Source: Streptomyces sp. UNOC14_S4 (GTDB lineage Bacteria; Actinomycetota; Actinomycetes; Streptomycetales; Streptomycetaceae). Taken from it: a DNA stretch of 34,879 bases. The notes beneath the pieces were generated by a model, which ran no database searches, was not told where the DNA came from, and saw nothing but the letters and a program-made list of their open reading frames with translations. The DNA is taken from contig NZ_JAINFC010000014.1 of the NCBI RefSeq assembly GCF_020740835.1, positions 1-34,879 of the forward strand. Direction: 5' to 3'. Below, in pieces: positions 1 to 7,897 of the stretch (the stretch's first letter is position 1; every line of letters begins with the position of its first letter). Position numbers and translations under genes: made by a program.

Positions 1-197
1 CTCCCGCCTCCGCGCTGAGCGGCGCGACGGGCCTCGGCCCGGCTGCCGTACTGGGACGCGCCACCGCCACCGGGATCCTGCGCGGCGGAACGGCTTGCTG
101 GTGCGGCACGGCGGCCGGACGACGGCTGGGCCGCGCGCCTGGCCGCGGCTCGTCCGCCGCCCTGGGGCTGCGGCGGCTTGCGGCGGTGCTCGCTCAT
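1..197 (-). CDS. Penicillin-binding protein-like gene, N-terminal part only (cut by window edge)
   Basis: A leftward reading frame starts with ATG at 197 and stays open to the window edge, giving 65 residues that begin MSEHRRKPPQPQGGG. What is visible is only a basic, Arg/Ala/Gln/Pro-rich cytoplasmic tail of low complexity; no transglycosylase or transpeptidase motif is in range. A ribosome site AGGAG lies about 10 bases upstream. The identification rests on two things: such tails are typical of Streptomyces class A penicillin-binding proteins, and in Streptomyces a transglycosylase/transpeptidase gene is divergent from the PadR gene next to ino1. The function is therefore inferred from context, while the frame and start are well supported. 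A candidate ECF sigma promoter lies upstream at 317-342. Confidence 0.6.
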   Translation of the reverse strand, partial: MSEHRRKPPQPQGGGRAAARRAAQPSSGRRAAPASRSAAQDPGGGGASQYGSRAEARRAAQRGGG

Positions 198-316
198 CGA
201 ACGACTACTCCTAGGGCAGGCGCGCTAACGCCTGGAAGCGGCAGGTGGCTTGCGGTCCCCCCGATGCGCGGTACGGCCGCCCCCTGAGCGACCGGGCGCA
301 CTGCATCCAGGACGAG

Positions 317-342
317 GACGCCTGGTGGTGTCACTCGGTTCC
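317..342 (-). promoter_or_regulatory. Candidate ECF-sigma promoter for the penicillin-binding-protein-like gene
   Basis: Read leftward, the sequence contains GGAAC (342-338), a 17-base spacer and CGTC (320-317). This matches the general actinobacterial ECF pattern GGAAC-N16/17-CGTC used by envelope-stress sigma factors such as SigE and SigM. Transcription would start near 310 and leave a leader of about 113 bases before the ATG at 197. It is a motif match only. Confidence 0.4.
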
Positions 343-465
343 CGCTGGTCTGCATGGCGCACAGACTACGCACGGCCAAATCGCTCCCACTGCGGATGTT
401 CACTCCAAATCAGGCAGGTTGTGTCCCACGAATCGGTGATGTGACCTCGTTCACCGTGCCCCCTC

Positions 466-494
466 TTGTCGCATCTACACGCGCGTTCTATCGT
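466..494 (+). promoter_or_regulatory. Putative housekeeping-sigma promoter of the PadR gene
   Basis: A -35 element TTGTCG (466-471) and a -10 element TATCGT (489-494) are separated by 17 bases, which fits the HrdB-type consensus. The predicted start near 501 falls inside the palindrome at 498-518, so binding there would block initiation. About 70 bases of leader precede the ATG at 570. Confidence 0.45.
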
Positions 495-497
495 CTG

Positions 498-518
498 GAT
501 GTATCGAGTCGATACATC
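498..518. promoter_or_regulatory. Palindromic operator, probably bound by the PadR protein
   Basis: A perfect inverted repeat has 9-base arms GATGTATCG and CGATACATC around a 3-base centre AGT. It is AT-rich compared with its surroundings and contains the ATGT...ACAT ends typical of PadR-family operators. Its position over the predicted transcription start of the padR gene suggests autorepression. The protein that binds it is inferred. Confidence 0.55.
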
Positions 519-569
519 AGCTCGGCATAGTGCGGCATAGGGGACACTGGGGACGAAGGAGGGCGACAT

Positions 570-1238
570 ATGAGCAGACGCTCCGGCATCCTCGAGTTCG
601 CCGTTCTCGGGCTGCTCCGTGAGTCCCCGATGCACGGCTATGAGCTGCGGAAACGTCTCAATACCTCGCTCGGAGTGTTCCGAGCGTTCAGCTACGGCAG
701 TCTCTACCCCTGCCTGAAAACCCTTGTGGCCAACGGATGGTTGATCGAGGAACCGGGCAGCGCTCCGGAGGACGCCCGTGCGGCGACCCTCGCGGGGCGG
801 CGGGCGAAAATCGTCTACCGCTTGACGGCGGACGGCAAGGACCACTTCGAGGAGCTGCTCGCCCATACCGGCCCTGACGCGTGGGAGGACGAGCACTTCG
901 CCGCCCGCTTCGCGTTCTTCGGGCAGACGTCGCGGGACGTACGGATGCGGGTGCTGGAAGGCCGCCGCAGCCGGCTGGAGGAGCGCTTGGAGAAGATGCG
1001 CGCCTCCCTCGCCCGTACCCGTGACCGGTTGGACGACTACACCCTCGAGCTGCAGCGACACAGCATGGAGTCGGTGGAGCGCGAGGTCCGCTGGCTGAAC
1101 GGGCTGATCGAGAGCGAGCGGACCGGGCGCGACATGCGCAAGTCCGCGGCACCGCAGGACACATCAGGAGAAACAGGCGGTACGCCCAGGGGCCGGGGAC
1201 GTTCCCGGACGGACCGGTCCGGCGACACCGCCAAGTGA
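570..1238 (+). CDS. PadR family transcriptional regulator
   Basis: The 222-residue protein opens with a winged-helix domain: residues 5-70 include [24 protein letters not shown] and a segment ending [13 protein letters not shown], the hallmark PadR sequence in which the GSLYP region lies at the recognition wing. The C-terminal half (about 110-190) is helical and rich in Arg, Glu and Leu, fitting the dimerisation domain. A strong ribosome site (GAAGGAGGG) stands just before the ATG. The last 30 residues are a disordered Gly/Arg/Thr tail. The gene precedes ino1 by only 49 bases in the same direction, so it may regulate ino1 as well as itself. Effector and targets are unknown. Confidence 0.9.
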   Translation: MSRRSGILEFAVLGLLRESPMHGYELRKRLNTSLGVFRAFSYGSLYPCLKTLVANGWLIEEPGSAPEDARAATLAGRRAKIVYRLTADGKDHFEELLAHTGPDAWEDEHFAARFAFFGQTSRDVRMRVLEGRRSRLEERLEKMRASLARTRDRLDDYTLELQRHSMESVEREVRWLNGLIESERTGRDMRKSAAPQDTSGETGGTPRGRGRSRTDRSGDTAK

Positions 1239-1287
1239 GCTCTGCACTCCGCAGGGCTTCGTCGAGTCAACACAGGGAGCAACCGGA

Positions 1288-2370
1288 ATGGGTTCGGTTC
1301 GCGTAGCCATCGTCGGCGTGGGCAACTGCGCCGCCTCGCTGGTGCAGGGCGTCGAGTACTACAAGGACGCCGACCCGAACGGCCGCGTGCCGGGTCTGAT
1401 GCACGTGCAGTTCGGCGACTACCACGTGCGCGACGTGGAGTTCGTGGCCGCGTTCGACGTCGACGCGAAGAAGGTCGGCCTGGACCTCGCGGACGCCATC
1501 GGCGCCAGCGAGAACAACACGATCAAGATCTGCGACGTGCCGGCCACCGGCATCACCGTCCAGCGCGGCCACACCCTCGACGGCCTGGGCAAGTACTACC
1601 GCCAGACCATCGAGGAGTCCCCCGAGGCTCCGGCCGACATCGTGCAGACCCTCAAGGACAAGCAGGTCGACGTCCTCGTCTGCTACCTCCCGGTGGGTTC
1701 CGAGGAGGCCGCGAAGTACTACGCGCAGTGCGCCATCGACGCCAAGGTCGCGTTCGTCAACGCCCTGCCGGTCTTCATCGCGGGCACCAAGGAGTGGGCG
1801 GACAAGTTCACCGAGGCGGGCGTCCCGATCGTCGGTGACGACATCAAGTCCCAGGTCGGCGCCACCATCACGCACCGCGTCATGGCGAAGCTGTTCGAGG
1901 ACCGGGGCGTCATCCTGGACCGCACGATGCAGCTGAACGTCGGCGGCAACATGGACTTCAAGAACATGCTCGAGCGCGAGCGCCTGGAGTCCAAGAAGAT
2001 CTCCAAGACCCAGGCCGTCACCTCCCAGATCCCCGACCGCGAGCTGGGCGAGAAGAACGTCCACATCGGCCCGTCCGACTACGTCGCCTGGCTGGACGAC
2101 CGCAAGTGGGCCTACGTGCGCCTCGAGGGCCGCGCGTTCGGTGACGTCCCGCTGAACCTGGAGTACAAGCTCGAGGTCTGGGACTCCCCGAACTCCGCCG
2201 GTGTCATCATCGACGCCGTACGTGCCGCGAAGATCGCCAAGGACCGTGGCATCGGTGGCCCGATCCTCTCCGCCTCCTCGTACTTCATGAAGTCGCCGCC
2301 GGTGCAGTACTTCGACGACGAGGCCCGTGAGAACGTCGAGAAGTTCATCAAGGGCGAGGTCGAGCGCTAG
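1288..2370 (+). CDS. ino1: Inositol-3-phosphate synthase (myo-inositol-1-phosphate synthase)
   Basis: The 360-residue enzyme converts D-glucose 6-phosphate to 1D-myo-inositol 3-phosphate with NAD as recycled cofactor. In actinobacteria this feeds phosphatidylinositol and mycothiol synthesis. The N-terminal Rossmann motif (residues 6-21, [16 protein letters not shown]) binds NAD. The central segments [17 protein letters not shown] and LNVGGNMDF, followed by conserved lysines in [13 protein letters not shown], are characteristic of the short prokaryotic form. Length is normal for the actinobacterial family. A purine-rich ribosome site (CAGGGAGCAACCGGA) precedes the ATG. It lies directly downstream of the PadR gene and may be cotranscribed with it. 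Confidence 0.96.
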   Translation: MGSVRVAIVGVGNCAASLVQGVEYYKDADPNGRVPGLMHVQFGDYHVRDVEFVAAFDVDAKKVGLDLADAIGASENNTIKICDVPATGITVQRGHTLDGLGKYYRQTIEESPEAPADIVQTLKDKQVDVLVCYLPVGSEEAAKYYAQCAIDAKVAFVNALPVFIAGTKEWADKFTEAGVPIVGDDIKSQVGATITHRVMAKLFEDRGVILDRTMQLNVGGNMDFKNMLERERLESKKISKTQAVTSQIPDRELGEKNVHIGPSDYVAWLDDRKWAYVRLEGRAFGDVPLNLEYKLEVWDSPNSAGVIIDAVRAAKIAKDRGIGGPILSASSYFMKSPPVQYFDDEARENVEKFIKGEVER

Positions 2371-2384
2371 GACCGCTCGGCACT

Positions 2385-2418
2385 GCGGAGCACGCCGGGA
2401 TTCCGTACGGCGCTCCGC
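2385..2418 (+). terminator. Possible terminator hairpin after ino1
   Basis: The arms GCGGAG and CTCCGC, extended inward by CGCCG/CGGCG with a two-base bulge, form a GC-rich hairpin starting 14 bases after the ino1 stop. There is no T-run, which is common for Streptomyces terminators. The call is tentative. Confidence 0.3.
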
Positions 2419-2490
2419 TACCGCCTCGTGCGGTGTGGGCCCCCGGGTTTGTGCGCCCGGAGGCCCATAGCGTGTGTGAGGCTGGGCGGC

Positions 2491-3783
2491 ATGCCTGTTG
2501 TGCGCGATCTGCGCGTCCTGCTCCAACTGCGCGACTTCCGACGTCTGCTGACCGTCCGGCTGCTGTCGCAAGGGGCGGACGGCGTCTACCAGGTGGCGCT
2601 CGCCGCGTACGTCGTGTTCTCCCCCGAGAAACAGGCCTCCCCCACGGCCATCGCCTCCGCCATGGCCGTCCTGCTGCTGCCCTACTCCCTCCTGGGGCCG
2701 TTCGCCGGTGTGCTGCTGGACCGCTGGCGCCGTCGACAGGTCCTGTTGCACGGCAACCTGCTGCGCGCGGCGCTGGCCACCGCCACCGCCGTCCTCGTCG
2801 TCGCACGCGTCCCCGACTGGCTCTTCTACGCCTCCGCCCTGTCGGTGACCGCCGTCAATCGCTTCGTCCTCGCCGGGCTCTCCGCGGCCCTGCCCCGCGT
2901 CGTCGACTCCTCCGACCGCCTGGTGATGGCCAACTCCCTCTCACCGACCGCGGGAACACTCGCGGCGACCGCGGGAGGCGGTCTCGCCTTCGCCGTCCGC
3001 CTGGTGGCACCCGAGGGCACGAGCTCCGACGCCGTGGTCGTCCTCTCCGGAGCTGTCCTCTATCTGTGTGCGGCCCTCTGTTCCCTGCGCATGCCCGTCG
3101 GCCTCCTGGGACCCGAGCTCTCCGCGCCACCGGCCACCCTGCGCACGGCGCTGCTGGACACCGCGCGCGGCCTGCTCGCCGGGGTACGTCATCTCGCGGA
3201 GCGCCGGACCGCCGCCCGCGCCCTGGCGGCGATGACCCTGATGCGCTTCTGCTACGGCGCGCTGACGATCACCGTGCTGATGCTCTGCCGTCACGCGTGG
3301 ACCACGACCGAGTCCGACGGGCTGGCGCTGCTCGGTCTCGCCGTGGGCGTCTCGGGGGCGGGCTTCTTCGCGGCGGCCGTCGTCACGCCCTGGGCCGTGG
3401 GCCGGCTGGGGCGGCTCGGCTGGATCACCACGTGTGCCGCCGCGGCGGCGGTCCTGGAGCCCGCTCTCGGCCTGCCCTTCGCACGCGGCCCCATGCTGGT
3501 CGCGGCCTTCGTGCTGGGCCTCACCACCCAGGGCGCGAAGATCGCCACCGACACGGTGGTCCAGTCCTCGGTCGACGACGCCTTCCGCGGGCGGGTCTTC
3601 TCCCTCTACGACGTCCTCTTCAATGTCGCGTTCGTGGGCGCGGCGGGCGTGGCGGCCGCGATGCTCCCGCACGACGGGCGCTCGTCCGTCCTGGTGGTGA
3701 TCGTCGCCCTGATCTACGCGACGGTCGCCGCGCTCATGGCGACGGGCACGAAGGGGCGAGCGAAAGGGCGATGTTTCACGTGA
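2491..3783 (+). CDS. Major facilitator superfamily transporter
   Basis: From the ATG at 2491 the protein has 430 residues and roughly ten to twelve hydrophobic segments. An MFS loop signature, GVLLDRWRRRQVL, lies between the second and third segments. The conserved FRGRVFSLYDVLFNVAF stretch near the C-terminus resembles the MFS_3/enterobactin-exporter-like group, so export of a small molecule is likely but the substrate cannot be told. An upstream in-frame start at 2428 would add 21 residues with no hydrophobic or conserved character, so I prefer 2491. The ribosome site is weak. The stop codon TGA (3781-3783) lies inside a parS palindrome, and the gene converges on pcnA. Confidence 0.85.
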   Translation: MPVVRDLRVLLQLRDFRRLLTVRLLSQGADGVYQVALAAYVVFSPEKQASPTAIASAMAVLLLPYSLLGPFAGVLLDRWRRRQVLLHGNLLRAALATATAVLVVARVPDWLFYASALSVTAVNRFVLAGLSAALPRVVDSSDRLVMANSLSPTAGTLAATAGGGLAFAVRLVAPEGTSSDAVVVLSGAVLYLCAALCSLRMPVGLLGPELSAPPATLRTALLDTARGLLAGVRHLAERRTAARALAAMTLMRFCYGALTITVLMLCRHAWTTTESDGLALLGLAVGVSGAGFFAAAVVTPWAVGRLGRLGWITTCAAAAAVLEPALGLPFARGPMLVAAFVLGLTTQGAKIATDTVVQSSVDDAFRGRVFSLYDVLFNVAFVGAAGVAAAMLPHDGRSSVLVVIVALIYATVAALMATGTKGRAKGRCFT

Positions 3784-3793
3784 AACATCGCCC
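3766..3793. terminator. 28-base perfect palindrome with embedded parS: terminator of the MFS gene
   Basis: A perfect palindrome with 14-base arms is centred between 3779 and 3780. Its inner 14 bases are a perfect parS, and its outer GGGCGA/TCGCCC turns the site into a strong stem. It overlaps the last codons and stop of the MFS gene, between that gene and the convergent pcnA, so it may serve both as terminator and as ParB site. Confidence 0.55.
3773..3786. promoter_or_regulatory. parS site (perfect) overlapping the MFS gene stop
   Basis: GTTTCACGTGAAAC, the actinobacterial ParB-binding palindrome, extended to 16 bases by flanking T and A. The reading frame used by the MFS gene meets the TGA inside the site. 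Confidence 0.93.
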
Positions 3794-3814
3794 CTCGACA
3801 GCTCACCCACCGGT

Positions 3815-3828
3815 GTTTCACGTGCGAC
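3815..3828. promoter_or_regulatory. Degenerate parS site
   Basis: GTTTCACGTGCGAC differs from the consensus at two positions in the right arm. It sits between two perfect sites (29 and 21 bases away). Weak binding, or decay from a former site, is possible. Confidence 0.5.
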
Positions 3829-3848
3829 GCCGTTTCGTGCACGCCGCC

Positions 3849-3862
3849 GTTTCACGTGAAAC
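3849..3862. promoter_or_regulatory. parS site (perfect), MFS–pcnA intergenic
   Basis: A perfect GTTTCACGTGAAAC lies 15 bases beyond the pcnA stop. With 3773-3786 and 3815-3828 it makes a three-site cluster in the 93-base gap between convergent genes. Confidence 0.93.
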
Positions 3863-3876
3863 ACCGCACCGGCACA

Positions 3877-5352
3877 TCAGTCCTGTGCCGCCCACCACTC
3901 CTTGAGGGCGGCGACGGCGGCGTCGCGCTCCATCGGACCGTTCTCCAGACGCAGCTCCAGCAGGTGCTTGTAGGCCCTGCCGATCACCGGCCCCGGTCCC
4001 ACCGCGAGGATCTCCATGATCTCGTTGCCGTCCAGGTCGGGCCGGATCGAGTCCAGCTCCTCCTGCTCCTGGAGCAGGGCGATGCGCTCCTCCAGGCCGT
4101 CGTACGCGCGGGACAGCGCGTTCGCCTTGCGCTTGTTGCGCGTCGTGCAGTCGGAGCGGGTCAGCTTGTGGAGGCGCTCCAGCAGCGGGCCGGCGTCCCG
4201 TACGTAGCGGCGCACGGCGGAGTCGGTCCACTCACCCGTGCCGTAGCCGTGGAAGCGCAGGTGGAGCTCGACAAGCTTGGAGACGTCCTTGACCAGGTCA
4301 TTGGAGTACTTGAGCTTGGTCATCCGCACCTTGGTCATCTTGGCGCCCACCACCTCGTGGTGGTGGAAGGAGACCCGGCCGTCCTTCTCGAAGCGGCGGG
4401 TGCGCGGCTTGCCGATGTCGTGCAGCAGCGCGGCCAGGCGCAGGACCAGGTCCGGGCCGCCTCCCGGCTGATCACGAGGGGCCTCCAGGTCGATGGCCTG
4501 CTCCAGGACGGTGAGCGTGTGCTCGTACACGTCCTTGTGACGGTGGTGCTCGTCCCGCTCCAGACGAAGGGAGGGGAGCTCGGGCAGGACGAAGGCGGCG
4601 AGGCCCGTGTCGACGAGGAGCCTCAGGCCCTTGCGGGGGTGGTCGGAGAGGATCAGCTTGTTGAACTCGTCCCGGATCCGCTCGGCGGAGACGATCTCCA
4701 GCCGGTCCGCCATCTCCGTCATGGCGGTGACGACCTCGGGCGCGACCTCGAAGTCCAGCTGGGCGGCGAAGCGGGCGGCCCGCATCATGCGCAGCGGGTC
4801 GTCGGAGAAGGACTCCTCCGGGGTGCCGGGGGTGCGCAGGACCCGGGCGGCCAAGTCCTCCAGGCCGTTGTGCGGGTCGATGAACTCCTTCTGCGGGAGG
4901 GCGACGGCCATCGCGTTGACCGTGAAGTCCCGACGGACGAGATCCTCCTCGATGGAGTCGCCGTAGGAAACCTCCGGCTTCCGGGAGGTCCGGTCGTATG
5001 CCTCCGACCGGTATGTCGTGATCTCAATGTCGAAGTCGGACTTGCGGCATCCCACGGTCCCGAAGGCGATGCCGACCTCCCAGACCGCGTCGGCCCACGG
5101 GCGGACGATCTTCAGTACGGCGTCCGGGCGGGCGTCGGTGGTGAAGTCGAGATCGTTGCCGAGCCGGCCGAGCAGCGCGTCCCGCACCGACCCGCCGACC
5201 AGGGCAAGCGTGAACCCGGCCTCCTGGAAGCGGCGGGCGAGATCGTCGGCCACGGGGGAGACCCGCAGGAGCTCGCTCACAGCGCGCCGCTGCACGGCGC
5301 TGAGCTCGTTGGTCGACGACTGGAGGTGGCTGTCATTGTTGGCGTTCGGCAC
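3877..5352 (-). CDS. pcnA: CCA tRNA nucleotidyltransferase / poly(A) polymerase family protein
   Basis: From the GTG at 5352 the protein has 491 residues. It belongs to the class II nucleotidyltransferase superfamily, which adds CCA or A tails to RNA 3' ends. The N-terminal catalytic part shows LVGGSVRDALLGR followed by NDLDFTTDARP with the metal-binding Asp pair, and further on RRDFTVNAMA and DPLRMMRAARFAAQLDF. An HD domain follows (RLAALLHDIGKPRTRRF, then FHHHEVVG). The actinobacterial members combine these parts in this order. Whether the product is a CCA-adding enzyme or a poly(A) polymerase cannot be decided from sequence alone; CCA addition is more likely if no other such gene exists. 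The open frame continues far upstream to 6021, but that part overlaps the divergent DUF6049 gene and looks like shadow sequence. No strong ribosome site is seen. Confidence 0.9.
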   Translation of the reverse strand: MPNANNDSHLQSSTNELSAVQRRAVSELLRVSPVADDLARRFQEAGFTLALVGGSVRDALLGRLGNDLDFTTDARPDAVLKIVRPWADAVWEVGIAFGTVGCRKSDFDIEITTYRSEAYDRTSRKPEVSYGDSIEEDLVRRDFTVNAMAVALPQKEFIDPHNGLEDLAARVLRTPGTPEESFSDDPLRMMRAARFAAQLDFEVAPEVVTAMTEMADRLEIVSAERIRDEFNKLILSDHPRKGLRLLVDTGLAAFVLPELPSLRLERDEHHRHKDVYEHTLTVLEQAIDLEAPRDQPGGGPDLVLRLAALLHDIGKPRTRRFEKDGRVSFHHHEVVGAKMTKVRMTKLKYSNDLVKDVSKLVELHLRFHGYGTGEWTDSAVRRYVRDAGPLLERLHKLTRSDCTTRNKRKANALSRAYDGLEERIALLQEQEELDSIRPDLDGNEIMEILAVGPGPVIGRAYKHLLELRLENGPMERDAAVAALKEWWAAQD

Positions 5353-5560
5353 AACAGAAGAGGGTACGTGGCCGCACGCCCGGGAGCCTCTCGGTAAACG
5401 GAGGAGAGCGCCGTACCGCACAAAGCAGGCGCAGCCGGGACATCGGGCCACGGCGACGATCTTGCGGAGCGGTCCGCGGCACTTCGTCACAGCGGGCCTC
5501 GTTACCATTCGTGGACGCATAACCGACGACCACTGACGACGACGAGGGACGGACGAGCGC

Positions 5561-7852
5561 GTGGCCGAGGCGGCAGAGTTCCAGGGGACGGTCTCCGCTG
5601 CTGCCTGCCGGTGGTTCCGCCACACCGCGCTGGTACTGACCGGTCTGCTGCTGGTCATGGGCCTGGTGCAGCTGCCGGCGGCCCCCGCCGCCCACGCCGA
5701 GTCGGCGGGCTCCCGCACGGTCGGGGTCTCCGTCGACTCCGTGACGCCCGTCGCGCCGACGCAGAACGACACGATCACCGTCTCGGGCACCGTCACCAAC
5801 AACGGCGGCTCGACGGTCACCGACGCGCACGTGGGCCTGCGCGTGGGCCCACAGCTCACCAGCCGCAGTGACATCGACGACCTGGCCGTGCGCTCGGCCT
5901 TCTCGCCGGGCACCGACGGCTCCGAGGTCGGCGGCCACACCCAGAAGATCGACAAACTGCCTCCGGGCGTCAGCCGCGACTTCAGCATCTCCCTGCCCGC
6001 GAAGGACCTGGATCTCGGCAAGGACGGGGTCTACCAGCTGGGCGTCTCCCTCTCCGGGCAGTCCTCCGAGCAGTCGTACGAGCGGGTGATGGGCATCCAG
6101 CGGACGCTGCTGCCGTGGCAGCCGTCCGCCGTCGAGGGCAAGAAGACCCAGCTCACCGTCCTGTGGCCGCTCATGTCCACGACCCGGCTGACCGCCCGCA
6201 CGGAGTCCGACCAGCAACAGACGCCGATCTTCCCCCATGACGACCTGGCCGCGGAGCTCGCGCCGGGCGGCAGGCTCCAGCAGCTGGTGGCGCTGGGCAA
6301 GAACCTGCCGATCACCTGGGTGATCGACCCCGATCTGCTCGCCACGGTCGAGGCCATGACGAAGAGCTACCGGATCGACGGGCCGGACGGGAAGACCGTC
6401 CCCGGCAAGGGCCAGGCGGTCGCCAAGCAGTGGCTCAGCCAGCTCCAGACCGCCATCGCGGGCGACCAGGTGGTGGCACTGCCCTTCGGCGACCCGGACC
6501 TCGCCTCACTCGCGCACCACGGCAAGGACGTCTCCGGCACCCTGAGCCACCTCCAGTCCGCCACGGAGCTCGCCGCGACCACCGTGGACACCATCCTCGG
6601 GGTGAAGCCGCGCACGGACTTCACCTGGCCCTACGAGGGCGCGGTCGACTCTTCGATCATCGACGTGGCCACCTCGGCGGGCGCGCACAACGTGATCGCC
6701 CGCAGTGACAGCTTCCGCGAGTCCCGCGGCTCGTACACCCCGACCGCCGCGCGGCAGATCGGCGGTGGCAACACGGCCATCGTCGCGGACGACCGGCTGT
6801 CCACCGCCTTCCAGGGCGACATGGTCCGGGCCGACGACTCCTCGCTCGCCGTGCAGCGCTTCCTCGCCCAGAGCCTCCTGGTGAACAAGCAGGCCCCCGA
6901 CGACGAGCGCAGCATCGTGGTCGCGCCCCAGCGCATGCCCACGGCCAGCCAGGCACAGGCCATGGCGGCGGCCCTCGGCGGGCTGACGGACGGCCGCTGG
7001 ACGCAGCCCGTCGACCTGGGCGACGCCGCCAAGGCCAAGCCCGACCCGGCGGCCAATCAGCAGGTGCCCGGCACCGGCGCCTACCCCGAGTCGCTGCGCA
7101 AGCAGGAGCTGGGCACCGAGGCGTTCGAGGAGATCCAGAAGACCCAGGAGACCCTGGATGCCTTCAAGGTGATCCTCACCTCGCAGGACCGCGTGGTCAC
7201 CCCCTTCGGCAGCGCGATCATGCGGGAGATGTCCAATTCCTGGCGCGGTGACGCGCGGGGTGCCGCGGAGTTCCGCACCGCCGTGCGGTCGTATCTGGAC
7301 CAGCTCAAGGGCCAGGTGCAGCTGATCCCGAAGTCCGACGCCACCCTGTCCGGCCGCAGCGCGACCATCCCCGTGACGGTCCGGAACGGCCTCCTGCAGC
7401 CCATCTCCGGGCTGCGGCTGGTGCTGGAGTCCAGCAGGCCGAACCGCCTCAAGGTGGGCGAGGCCCAGCAGGTGCGGATCGACGGCGGGCACAACCAGTC
7501 GGTGAAGTTTGAGACCACGGCCAACGCCAACGGTCCGGTCCAGGTGACGGCCCGGCTGTACACGGACGACGGCCAGCCCTACGGCGACCCGATGACCTTC
7601 ACTGTGCATGTCACGTCCATCACCCCTATGGTGCTGATCGTCATCGTCGGCGGCGTGCTGCTCCTGATCCTCGCGGGCCTTCGCATCTACATCCAGCGCA
7701 AGCGCTCCGCCGCTGGTGGGACGGACACCGGAGGAGCTCCCGCGGGCACCGGGCCGGACGACGACAACCCTGGAGGATCGGATTCCCCGGCTCCGGACAC
7801 CGGATCGGAAAGCACCGACCCATCCGGCTCAGGTGAGAAAGTGGACCGTTGA
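5561..7852 (+). CDS. DUF6049 family secreted/membrane-anchored protein
   Basis: The 763-residue protein starts with GTG after a GAGGGA ribosome site. Residues 20-47 form a signal peptide (hydrophobic VLTGLLLVMGLVQLP, then AHA before the likely cut). An Ig-like beta domain follows (about 50-180, including TVSGTVTNNGGSTVTDAHVGLRVG). The large middle region includes TWVIDPDLL and WPYEGAVD motifs suggestive of a polysaccharide-deacetylase-like fold. A second beta domain lies near 600-680. A single membrane helix (about 687-708, MVLIVIVGGVLLLILAGL) is followed by a basic stop-transfer and an acidic cytoplasmic tail. It is the counterpart of mycobacterial Rv3909, always next to murJ/mviN, so a role in the cell envelope is inferred. 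The biochemical activity is unknown. Confidence 0.85.
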   Translation: MAEAAEFQGTVSAAACRWFRHTALVLTGLLLVMGLVQLPAAPAAHAESAGSRTVGVSVDSVTPVAPTQNDTITVSGTVTNNGGSTVTDAHVGLRVGPQLTSRSDIDDLAVRSAFSPGTDGSEVGGHTQKIDKLPPGVSRDFSISLPAKDLDLGKDGVYQLGVSLSGQSSEQSYERVMGIQRTLLPWQPSAVEGKKTQLTVLWPLMSTTRLTARTESDQQQTPIFPHDDLAAELAPGGRLQQLVALGKNLPITWVIDPDLLATVEAMTKSYRIDGPDGKTVPGKGQAVAKQWLSQLQTAIAGDQVVALPFGDPDLASLAHHGKDVSGTLSHLQSATELAATTVDTILGVKPRTDFTWPYEGAVDSSIIDVATSAGAHNVIARSDSFRESRGSYTPTAARQIGGGNTAIVADDRLSTAFQGDMVRADDSSLAVQRFLAQSLLVNKQAPDDERSIVVAPQRMPTASQAQAMAAALGGLTDGRWTQPVDLGDAAKAKPDPAANQQVPGTGAYPESLRKQELGTEAFEEIQKTQETLDAFKVILTSQDRVVTPFGSAIMREMSNSWRGDARGAAEFRTAVRSYLDQLKGQVQLIPKSDATLSGRSATIPVTVRNGLLQPISGLRLVLESSRPNRLKVGEAQQVRIDGGHNQSVKFETTANANGPVQVTARLYTDDGQPYGDPMTFTVHVTSITPMVLIVIVGGVLLLILAGLRIYIQRKRSAAGGTDTGGAPAGTGPDDDNPGGSDSPAPDTGSESTDPSGSGEKVDR

Positions 7853-7897
7853 CGTGTAATGGGGCCGGCCGGCCGCGGACGATGAGGTGGGGTAGCG

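Larger units (their letters stand above)
198..569. other. Divergent intergenic region between the PBP-like gene and padR
   Basis: This 372-base gap has no supportable gene. It holds the leftward ECF-type promoter (317-342), the rightward housekeeping-type promoter (466-494) and the palindromic operator (498-518). The short frames across it on both strands lack ribosome sites and recognisable protein character. Confidence 0.6.

Noticed and set aside
198-569. Short frames in the PBP–padR gap
   Set aside because: Overlapping frames on both strands with no ribosome site; the region reads as promoters and an operator.
1267-2751. Long leftward open frame of 494 codons opposite ino1
   Set aside because: It is antisense to a certain gene, has Val/Leu/Asp/Gly shadow composition, and reflects the high third-position GC of the sense gene.
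3784-3876. Possible small gene between the MFS gene and pcnA
   Set aside because: Only 93 bases, filled by three parS sites; no start with a ribosome site.
3856-5397. 513-codon frame opposite pcnA
   Set aside because: Mirror image of the pcnA coding frame; no ribosome site and no recognisable motif.
5353-6021. N-terminal extension of pcnA up to 6021
   Set aside because: It would overlap the divergent DUF6049 gene by over 450 bases and has no domain; the family starts near the GTG at 5352.
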